64,000 nt of DNA from Branchinecta lynchi. Lineage: Eukaryota > Arthropoda > Branchiopoda > Anostraca > Branchinectidae. The notes beneath the pieces are model-generated. The model did no database searches. It was given only the letters and a program-made list of their open reading frames with translations, and was not told where the DNA came from. Positions within the stretch are counted from its first letter, which is position 1, and every line of letters begins with the position of its first letter. Below are positions 55,808-64,000 of the stretch, piece after piece. Both the position numbers and the translations under genes were made by a program. The stretch covers positions 22,809,070 through 22,873,069 of the forward strand of contig JAKZAP010000013.1 of assembly GCA_023053575.1 (NCBI GenBank), written 5' to 3'.

Positions 55808-56045
55808 TGCCTTTTATCCATAGGTCGGTTAACCTACCTATTGGGCACTATCGGCCGTTTTTCGTCTCGCCGGTCGGTCCGACTGAGCTCTAAAAACGGC
55901 TTATAAGAAAAATGGCGTCTTCCCGTCGCCGCCGCCATCTCTCCAATGAGAATTTTGAATTTCGCGCCGTGCGAAGAGCGTAGGTCGGTTGGATGGAGCT
56001 CCCGCCTTAGTCCACAGGTCGGTTAACTGACCGGCAAACGGAGCC
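55808..56045 (+). mobile_element. MITE family C copy 2
   Basis: 'ccataggtcggttaacctac' to 'ggtcggttaactgaccggca'. It shares the GC-rich centre ('gcgtcttcccgtcgccgccg') and 'ctctccaatgagaattttga' with 33386-33640. Confidence 0.75.
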
Positions 56046-56489
56046 ATTCACTTAAATAGTCCTGAAAACCCAGAAATGCGTTACTTCGTGTCCGTTATCC
56101 AAAGATAATCGATTTAATCGAATGAACTTATTCTTTCGGATCTCTGGTACCTCTGTGTGCTTGACCCTCTACGCTTGAAATATTTCCCTACTATAGATGG
56201 AACCCACCGCCGAAAAACAAATTAAAATGTCAGATTCCTGCACAAGACATATATCTTAATATCAGGTTAATTTTTTCAGTTTCACTGGATCTATTTAAAA
56301 TAAAAAAATATACCATTAACATTCCTGCCAGGAAAGCACAAAAGGAGTGCTTGGCTATGGCAGGGAAATAACCGATATTAATTAAACAACAAACAGAATC
56401 AACTAGCTGAATACCCTATATAAAGAAAAAGGGAGGAGAGAATTGAAAATTGTTACTATTACTTGAAATATACTTGAAAATTGTTCCTG
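56046..56489. other. No gene recognised
   Basis: AT-rich spacer. Confidence 0.4.
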
Positions 56490-57431
56490 TTAAAATGATA
56501 TGAGAAAACCAAGTTCAGATATGGATTCAGCGTGTGTGTTTATTTCTTCACGTCATATATACTTTGACGAAACTGATCAAAACTTCCAGCTGTCTTACTT
56601 TTGCCAAACTTCCGGTTTCTGCCGGATTCTGGGCGAACTACTTGTCCGTCAAAGAAAAGCTCAAAAATTAATTCAGTATATCTCCTTCCCCCTAACTTTT
56701 AAAGAGTTTTCACGCTATGGCCAGATTCCACGCGAACTATTTGTTCGGCGAGAATATTATTTACATATACGGAATCAGCATGCCTCTTTACCACTATATC
56801 GAACCTCTAATCAACTTCAGATGAAACTTTTACTTATAACAAGTTCGCCGGTTTCAGCCGGATTCCGGGCGAACTATATGTCCGGGTGGGAAATGATTGT
56901 GATATACGGATTCAGTATGTCTTCTTACCGCTGATCTGAACATCTAATCAAGTTCACATTAAATTTTTATTTTAAACAAATTTTCCAGTTTTGGCCGGAT
57001 TCCGGGCGAACTACTTGTCCGGCGAAAAACTAATTTTCATATATGTTTTCAGCATCTCTCCCTACCCCTAGACTGAACCTCCAGTCAATTTCAGATTAAA
57101 CTTCTATTTTTTTTTAAATTTTCGGTTTTTGCCGGATTCCGACAAGAAAATTATGGTCATATTCGGATTCAGCTTGTCTCCCCGTCCCTAAATCGACTAT
57201 CTCGTTAGCTTTTAAAAAAAAAAATTTGTCCATTAATTTGACCCCTCCCTCACCCCTAAATATATGGCTAAAGAGCCCATCTTCGAACTTGGACTTGGAC
57301 TTTACTTTGAACAAAAGAGTCTTCATGTCAAATTTAAACAAAATATCCTTCGAGATTTATAGTGATAACAGACGGACGGACAACTTTTACAAAATCATAG
57401 GTATCCCTCCACTTACGTTTTGGGATCCCTG
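56490..57431 (-). mobile_element. GGGATCCC element, minus copy
   Basis: The right end 'cttacgttttgggatccc' (57431) is followed leftward by 'aacagacggacggacaactt' and five core units with 'gccggattccgggcgaacta'. The left 3' block is cut near 56490 after 'aaccaagttcagatatggat'. The 144-codon plus ORF here is a read-through of the repeat units. Confidence 0.85.
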
Positions 57432-57671
57432 AAACAGATATATCAGCTAGCAGAGTTTTCAGCCGTTTTTTCTGTTGTATTTTCTGCGTGTTTGTTGCCA
57501 TGGCCTTCGAAACATTAATATTATTAGTGTCTGTACGTACATCGTCATAAATGCTACTTTTCTATTTGGGCTCTGGCAGCCCTGGCTAATGCACAAAAAT
57601 ACACCCAAATAACCAAAAACAAATAGAAGTACAGTACAACTTTCTACAAGTAAATATACTTATGGATTAGG

Positions 57672-57854
57672 CAAGGCCGTATCCAGGGGGGTTAGGGGGT
57701 TGAACCCCCCCCCCCCCCCCCAACAAAAAAAAAGATACAAAAATACTAATTTTTATAGTCTTTCCTCTGATTTATGTCTTTTTGTCCGACCGGCAGGCAA
57801 CCCCTTCCCCCCCCCCCCCCCCCCCCCCGAAATAAATTCCTGTTCTCGGGCCTG
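57672..57854 (+). mobile_element. Poly-C hAT-type MITE family J
   Basis: 'caaggccgtatccagggg' to 'cctgttctcgggcctg', with flanking 'ggattagg' / 'ggactagg' (8 bp, one mismatch). It is followed by a local repetition of 'ggactagggctacca' three times (57855-57925). Confidence 0.85.
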
Positions 57855-58003
57855 GGACTAGGGCTACCATGGGACTAGGGCTACCATAAATTCCTGTATA
57901 CGGGCCTGGGACTAGGGCTACCCATCCTTGCCAGCTGGAAAATATTTAAAGATTCAACGCTGCCTTGTCCACTCTTCATTCGACAACTTCCACTCCCTCC
58001 AGA

Positions 58004-58313
58004 GAGGGGCGTCACGACTGGGGGGGGGGGGGAGGACGCCTCCCAAAGGCTGTCCGCCAGTCGGTAAAAATAACTGAGTCGGCGCGAAGTGCCGTGATTT
58101 TTCGTCAAAAGAGTTGATTTTTTTCATGAAAACAGTCGGTGTTTCTGAAAATCATTTGATTTGTTTTCAAAACAGTCGGTTTTTCTGAAAATTAAATGAC
58201 TTTTTTTTTCTAACTGTCGTTTTCCCTAGAAAACATTCGGTAAAAATTACCAGTTAATAGGTAAATGCCTTGCCCCCCCCCCTCCCCAGACATTTTGGCT
58301 AGTAACGCTTCTG
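58004..58313 (+). mobile_element. Poly-C hAT-type MITE family A
   Basis: 'gaggggcgtcacgactgg' to 'gctagtaacgcttctg', with target duplication 'cctccaga' / 'cctccaaa' (one mismatch). 310 bp. The same internal ladder as 47186-47493. Confidence 0.88.
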
Positions 58314-58526
58314 CCTCCAAATACTTGTAATACATGTTTACTTAAGCTTTCACATTCACACACTCAATTCATACTACCAAATATCAGACGTGGGTAAGAA
58401 CAGGGCCGACCCTTGACCCTACCAGTGTAACACCGTAGCTCTACGAGTGGCAGACTGTCTAACCTAAAACTTGTCAATTCTCTTTTTTCCTACCTTTTAT
58501 AATCCCTTTGTGCAAAACACCTCATA

Positions 58527-58689
58527 CACTGTGAAAAGTTCCTCCGAGTAAGAATTAAAGTTAACTGTAGTATTTGCTACTGGGATTAATCGTTTCTCTA
58601 CTGAGATAAGATTAATCCGAATTAGATACTATCTCAGGAGCGACAAGATTAATCCCAGTAGCAAATACTGCACGATTTTTTCTACAGTG
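58527..58689. mobile_element. TA-flanked palindromic MITE family G, copy 5
   Basis: 'cactgtgaaaagttcctccg' to 'cgattttttctacagtg', with flanking TA at 58525-58526 and 58690-58691. Inner arms 'gctactgggattaatc' / 'attaatcccagtagc'. Confidence 0.85.
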
Positions 58690-58691
58690 TA

Positions 58692-59719
58692 GATGGCCAT
58701 ACGTCTTGCCACACCAGCATGCTCTGAATATCTTGGTTGGACAGAAGACTTCCTACCACGTTCCTCACTATTACCTATACGTTTTCAAACAAGAAGGTAG
58801 ACCAACCAATACTCTTTATGACTAAGTCCAAAACACACCAGTGATCCTCAGGAAGAAGGAGTAAGCGTGTCCGTACGACTCAAACTCAACGACTCAAATC
58901 CTGTATCAATCAATCACCGCGATCTTTGGGAGCAGTTGTGACACCACTTCTGCCTTTCTTCCGCTAGCTACCCGGAGAGGCAAGAAATTTTGCATCGGCA
59001 AGGAGAGATAGTTATGAAGAGTATTACGTAACTATGCAACAACAGTGACATTCTTTAGTGTCCGTCCGCACAGGCTACAGAGCTACTAACCCCCAAGCCT
59101 TCGCTTGGAAAATCAGATAAAACCTTTCTGCTCAAGCCGTATGATAACAATGCCATCATTGGTGATGAGCTGGACGTGCAGCCGTAATAAAAACAACACC
59201 GAACCACTTACGTCGAGCTCTGTTATCCATCAGTAGCAAGGGATGGAAGTGTGCGCTGGTTCCAGTTACGGGGGTAGTCGAGTTGACCGCAGCTGTATCA
59301 GAAGTGACTTGAAAGGTCAGCACAGACATGTGTGTAACGAAGCATTAGAGCAGTTGATGGAGAGTCGCAGACCACACACGCAACATATTTTTTTTTGTTA
59401 CATTCTTTCTGATAAGATAGATGCCACGTGATCCGCTATGGTCTAAACTGATACTACTTCTTTTAAAATAAATAAATAACAACACGTAGTGCTAATGAAA
59501 ACTCAGTTTTATTCGGCAAGACGGAAATCATGTGAGATCCTGACATAAGGTACATCGGAAGGAATTTATCAAGCGATGAGGGGTCAAGGTTGCTGCAATT
59601 ATCGTCAGTACTCCCTGGTCCAACTGCAGATTGTAGGTTGTGGAGCACGTCACTAATTATCCTGACATTTCCATATACTATCACGAAAGCGAACCTTAAT
59701 GTAGCTATGAAGTACTTAC
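58692..59719. other. No firm gene
   Basis: A minus ORF with donor 'gtaagt' at 59209-59214 lacks any acceptor and is not accepted. The 91-codon minus ORF 59738-59463 reads through the donor of the next feature. Confidence 0.4.
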
Positions 59720-60199
59720 TTCTTCCGTGGAATGACACTTCGATGTGCTGAAAGACATTGTAGTTGCAGTTGGGGTAGCGGCTGATGGATATCAGACGTC
59801 ATGACACATTTTTCAAAGTCGCCGAAACACAGGCGACAATGTAGGGTTCGTGACAACGTGGCGCTGGAGTAGCTAATCACCGCTATCTCATCCTCATCGA
59901 CGTCTTTCTTCATCTTCCATGAATAGGAGCCGAGGACGGAAGTCGGTCTCAGTCAAACCGTGCTGAGATCTTCAGATTGATTTTTAGGCTGCCGGATGGA
60001 ATAAAAGAGTTGAACAATGCAGGTGTTGGGTTTGGCGATGATCGTTCCGATCACTTGAGCAGTGAAAGTGAGACTCGGGAGCATGCGACTCTTGGCCGTG
60101 ACTGTCATTAATAATTTCTTTCTGTGGGTTATAACGCCGTGGTGTCTGGCGCAGAAGCAATCAACTGATCCGCCGTGAGAAATCATGAAACCGCGATGC
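59720..60199 (-). pseudogene. Exon-like ORF broken by a single TGA, unknown product
   Basis: On the minus strand a good acceptor 'tttactttcgttcag' precedes 60199 and a strong donor 'gtaagt' follows 59720, bounding 480 nt. One frame (phase 1 in, 2 out) is open throughout except for a TGA at 59955-59953: 'SHGGSVDCFCARHHG', 'AKPNTCIVQLFYSIRQP', then the stop, then 'LGSYSWKMKKDVDEDEIA' and 'HCRLCFGDFEKC'. The predicted chain is Cys- and beta-strand-rich, and I do not recognise its family. It may be a decaying gene, a polymorphic null, or a misread of spliced sequence. Confidence 0.4.
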
Positions 60200-60654
60200 C
60201 TGAACGAAAGTAAAACATTAAAGGCTCTGAGCGGTGTTGCCAGACCCTTGATCTCTATACTCTAGAATGATGAACTTGACTTTCAGTGTGCCCTGAAGAG
60301 CGCGTTTACGACAATACACCTGGCGGTGCATACATCCTCTCTCTACCTGCAATTACTGCCATCGTATATCAAAAGATGTTACTAATTAAAATAGAAAAGT
60401 GCATTTTTCAATAAGCCTCCTGGAGCCAGAGAACAATAATATTGAGTAGTGCCAAGACCTATGCTTTCCAAGCATTGCAAACGGGCTATACTTGTAGCGC
60501 CGCCCACTACGCTTGCGGCATTTAAAGCGAGACAAACTTGCGGTTTTGGAAATTTCTAGTAAAGCAAAGGTGGGTATAAAAAAAACTGGTATAGCGACCT
60601 GCTTTTTCCGAAAACCGGACAACACACTTTTGTTAAATTGTCCACCAGACAGTT
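60200..60654. other. Possible upstream coding of the same locus
   Basis: A minus frame at 60345-60240 reads 'GCMHRQVYCRKRALQGT' and 'LKVKFIILEYRDQG' before a stop. A weak donor after 'CAAGG' would join in phase with the next exon over a 42-base intron. Too short to be sure. Confidence 0.25.
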
Positions 60655-61015
60655 GTTGGATGAACTCTGCCTTTTAAACCAGTAAATGCCGGTTGGGACT
60701 TTGGAGTCGCATACACTTCTTATTTATCATTAGTATTTTCGAAAAGTGCAACAGGATGGCATGTCTCCTCACCCTATATCGACTATATCATTGGGTTTTC
60801 AAACTTCATTCTAAATTTCAGGATTCAGGGGCGAAGTACTTGTCGGCCGTGGAAATAATTTTCATGTTCTGATTCAGCATGTATCCTACCCCTGACTAGA
60901 TCCTCTAATCAACTTCAGATTCGACATTTACTTTTAAAAAAAAATTCCGGTTTTTGCCGGATTCCGGGTGAACTACTTGTCCAGTCAACCGGAATTCCTT
61001 TCTACTTGACGGGAT
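60655..61015 (-). mobile_element. GGGATCCC element, minus fragment
   Basis: It is colinear with 28630-28930: 'ccagtaaatgccggttggga', 'gcatgtctcctcaccctata' and 'ttgccggattccgggtgaac'. Both ends are missing. Confidence 0.7.
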
Positions 61016-61215
61016 TTCTTGTCCGTGTAAACGCTACATTAGTCTTGTTTTCTGGCCTATGAGCAGTGCTGCCCGCCGAAAACTGAAAATATGTCGTTGG
61101 TTATTCACAAGATGTATGAACCTTAACCACATACATTTTTTCTACCGGCAGATCTGTTGAAGTAAAACATCTTACACATATATATTCAGCTCAGTGCCCG
61201 ATCTTGTAATTCATA

Positions 61216-61574
61216 CACTGTCAGAAGTTTCATAACAGCTAACACGAGGTTGCGCGGTTTCAACAGATAATGTGTAACAGATAACACTTCGGATGTTATA
61301 TGTTGTGTTTAAAAACGTTATGCATGAAACGTTATGCATAACAAGCTTTGTTAGGAAGAGCCAAAAAAGCATATATTGACTTTATTCCTTATCATCATGA
61401 TGTCGGAAACCTCAACAGATACTTTTTGGCGGTTTTTCGGTCCTTCCTGATGCTAACGCCTATTATGCATAACATTTTGAAACACAACTGATAACATCCG
61501 AAATGTTATCTGTTACGTATTATCAGTTAAAACCGCGCATCCTCGTGTTATCTGTTATGAAACTTCTGACAGTA
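61216..61574. mobile_element. TA-flanked palindromic MITE family H
   Basis: 'cactgtcagaagtttcataa' to 'ttatgaaacttctgacagta', flanked by TA (61214-61215, 61575-61576). Nested inverted words 'cagataacac' / 'gtgttatctg' and 'ttatgcat' occur. 359 bp, with a single copy seen here. Confidence 0.85.
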
Positions 61575-61576
61575 TA

Positions 61577-62293
61577 CTAAATCCCTACATCAAAAATAAA
61601 ATACATCAACAAAATTGCTAGAAATCGCTGAAATCTACGGCAAAACCAAGAACTTCGACGAACTAAATCAGCACATTTTATACATTCTGGACCGATTTAC
61701 ATTCTCCCACACGAAATTGGCCGGAATGCATCAAGAGGGTTTGATAAACTTTTCGCAAACACAAAAGGCTTGATTGCAGCTTATAAACAATACTGTTGTT
61801 GACGACAATATGGTATGCCTCAGAACCATGCGCTGGTATTTGAATAAACAAATTACTCACAGTCTAGCAATAAACAAAGGTCAGCCAATGGGCAGTCATC
61901 AAAATAAACATAATAATAAAACTATACTTTGTCACAGCGTCTTTTTAACTCTGCACCGCTTAGTATTTTAGTTCTGCAATCAGAGCCGGCACTTTTAAGA
62001 GTGTCTCTAAGTATATTTTATTGGTCATTCGGAGCCCAGATTTCTCACGATAAGTTTCGTAGTTCGTCATGGTTTCAGAATAATGTGTTCTATGGCTTCG
62101 AGGCACTAGTTTAATATCACTTTATTCATACAAGTTCCAGAATAAGCATCCTAAATGACCAAAAGACGGCCTATTATACCTTGTACTTTGAGGGAGTTGG
62201 ATAATGCTGATGGTCGTAATTTATAAGCTCTACCGGAGCTTTCATGTCCAGCGTCCAGGTATCAGATATTTAGAGGTATTTTTGTGAAGGGTC
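61577..62293. other. No gene recognised
   Basis: AT-rich. No ends or coding signal. Confidence 0.4.
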
Positions 62294-62647
62294 ATTTAGA
62301 CGGTGGGTATTTTTCCCCGGAGACGAGAGGGTAAGGTGTTCACACGGTGCCTGGGTATTTTTTAAGGGAGAGTACTATCGTGTGGCAATAGATTCCAAGG
62401 TTGTAAGGCTCAGTATATCTTTCTACAATGGACACCAGCATGTGTCCATTTGGATCACTTTTTATATGGACCTCATCAAAATTATTGCTCGAAAATCTGA
62501 TTTTGTCGTTACTGACGTCGAAGAATACCCTTCGACCAACAAATACCCGGGTAAAACGTTCACGAAATAAGTCCAAAACACCCGGGATTTGTTGCTGTTG
62601 CGGGGAAAAATACCCGCGGAGTACGGGTAAATACCCTCCGTGTAAAG
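62294..62647. mobile_element. Inverted-repeat element with GGGTATTT ends
   Basis: 'tttagacggtgggtattt' and 'aaataccctccgtgtaaa' are complementary ends. Inside, 'ggtgggtatttttccccgg' pairs with 'cggggaaaaatacccgcgg'. The plus ORF spanning it is judged incidental. Confidence 0.65.
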
Positions 62648-63270
62648 GTAGACTAATAATAACACTATTCTAGTCTATCTCGGAGATACAGTTTATACTT
62701 ATGCGTTCTTGCCGTCTGTGAGTTTATTCTCCATCATTTATAAAAAATGGTCAACTTTTGTTGTAAAGCGACACACACATTGGATAAAACACACACATCC
62801 CAACAAGTGACTTGGTAACCAGTCTATTATTTTGTTTTTACTTGAATTCAGCGACGGCCAGCAAGGGACATAGAAACCTTCAACAACAAAAACAAAACCC
62901 TAATAAACACCAGGAAAAAAATAATGCAAAACAGCAACTCTTTCCCTACGACAACCAGACTGACGACAGACCTGTTCAATGTCTCTCTCACGACTCACAG
63001 TCTTTTCCATGTCATGACTCGTGGCTCCAACCTTGCTCTGAACTGAGCGTGAGCAACGTGAATGAACCCTCACTTCTCTGTATGTATTCCGGCTATGTAT
63101 ACAGTGCTGCACTATGACGGGAGCATCAAGTTTTATTCATGCACAAATCCTTGTAAATAAATCAATACCAACGATTTTTTTTTATAAAAGATAAATTAAA
63201 ATTAATAAATTTCCCTTTCAAAAAACATACAACCAACTTCCCGACCCAAACCCATAAGAGGAAGCTCTTG
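62648..63270. other. No gene recognised
   Basis: A 101-codon plus ORF at 62812 has no motif and no splice context. A T-run lies at 63176-63183. Confidence 0.4.
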
Positions 63271-64000
63271 GCACTACTAAAGTCTTTGATTCATGTGGGC
63301 CGAGAAGGTAGGAGACACCATCATTTATCGATGGGTCGAATTTTTACGAACACACTGTTACATTTGTTTTCCCCAAAATCCTCACCGTAGCCAACGTTAT
63401 CCACGAATTACTTGAACACAATCCACGACTGAACGCCAATCCGCCATTGCTAATTAACTATTCATTGATCTCCTGACGCTGGTGAAAAGATTCCTAGAAC
63501 CTTCGAGAAGATCGAGTGGCGTGTAAGAGGAATAAAACAACTAATTATATCACCATGTGGACTTTTAAATATGTCGGAAGAAGAAATCATCGGCCAGTTT
63601 GACATTTTTTGGTCTCGGAAGCTGAATATTATTTTGCTCAGTTTCACGGGGTTAATTTAATTTATTTTACTTTACTACTATTTAATTTACGGCGTTTGTT
63701 TATTGTGATCTAGTTTACATCCTTAATTATAATTACGGGACTTACGGGAATTGACAAGAAAAAACAGAAAAGAAAATACTTAAAGAAATTAATAATGCAA
63801 ATAATTAGTTTAATTTTTCTACATACTTTCCATATGCCTCCGACAATAAAATTTTTCTGTTAGATCCAAAGTCAAACTAAGATTCCATCCTCCCCATGTC
63901 GGGCGCTTCCGACCCGCGCCGCTAGATAACCCAGCGGTAGGTCTTGGGTGGGGGGGGGAGGGGGTCCAGACATTGCAAGTGCTAGAATGCATATAACTCC
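63271..64000 (-). repeat. Large repeat, inverted partner of 51668-52412, cut by window end
   Basis: Reverse complement of the 51.7-kb copy with many substitutions. On the plus strand it carries 'MGRIFTNTLLHLFSPKSS' (63334) and, in another frame, an uninterrupted 'KIEWRVRGIKQLIISP' with 'MSEEEIIGQFDIFWSRK' (about 63500-63620), where the left copy has stops. G-run at 63949. Confidence 0.85.

Noticed and set aside
59209..59320. Minus-strand ORF 'MSVLTFQVTSDTAAV' with donor gtaagt
   Set aside because: No AG acceptor exists between the upstream stop and the Met; only a first-exon reading is possible and there is no promoter or further evidence.
62268..62570. Plus-strand ORF with repeated 'WVFF.G'
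   Set aside because: The repeated residues come from the inverted GGGTATTT repeats of the element at 62294-62647; stops bound it closely.
51668..64000. A single 12-kb DNA transposon with 730-bp terminal inverted repeats
   Set aside because: The interior holds no transposase or large ORFs, only older unrelated elements, so two independent insertions in opposite orientation are more likely.
1..64000. CRISPR arrays, rRNA genes, bacterial operons or integrated virus genomes
   Set aside because: No evenly spaced short repeats with unique spacers, no rRNA-like sequence, and no structural or polymerase genes other than retroelement ORFs.

Overview
This is a repeat-saturated eukaryotic (metazoan) window. 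I see spliced exons, non-LTR retrotransposons with microsatellite tails, hAT and TA-targeted DNA transposons, many palindromic MITEs, poly-C/poly-G tracts, and no bacterial-style operons. The non-LTR ORF2 type, the FP-like ORF1 and the hammerhead-bearing retroelement remnants fit a marine invertebrate, but I cannot name a lineage from sequence alone.

Host genes are sparse. The best is a minus-strand CCCH zinc-finger gene. Two exons (22923-23078 and 10592-10759) have good splice sites, matching phase, and together complete a C-x7-C-x5-C-x3-H finger across a 12.2 kb intron. That intron holds an intact LINE (18.3-22.4 kb), a nested hAT, a hammerhead-like motif and other repeats. A second candidate host locus is a 480-base minus-strand exon-like ORF at 59720-60199, broken by one in-frame TGA.

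Layout: 0-1.5 kb tandem repeats; 2.5-3.1 kb poly-C MITE and LINE remnant; 3.4-8.3 kb copies of a 'GGGATCCC' tandem-core element, MITEs and a degenerate array; 9.5 kb LINE tail; 10.6-23.1 kb the CCCH gene and intron; 23.4-24 kb local duplication; 24.6-26.1 kb dead minus-strand LINE; 27.7-30.2 kb more GGGATCCC elements; 31-34 kb a segmental duplication diversified by MITEs; 34.8 kb second hammerhead-like motif; 35-37 kb MITEs and a truncated copy of the LINE; 38.5 kb LINE 3' end; 39.4 kb tRNA-like sequence; 40.5-41.6 kb TA-flanked DNA transposon; 41.7-42.4 kb nested MITEs; 43-50 kb palindromic and poly-C MITEs; 51.7-52.4 kb inverted relative to 63.3-64 kb; 53-61 kb further GGGATCCC copies and MITEs.

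The strongest observations are two 44-nt hammerhead-type motifs whose stem I differs by a compensatory change, a dispersed family with about 134-bp tandem units and a GGGATCCC palindrome at both ends (11 or more copies or fragments here), and a nested hAT with exact 8-bp target duplication whose empty site survives in a paralogous repeat.
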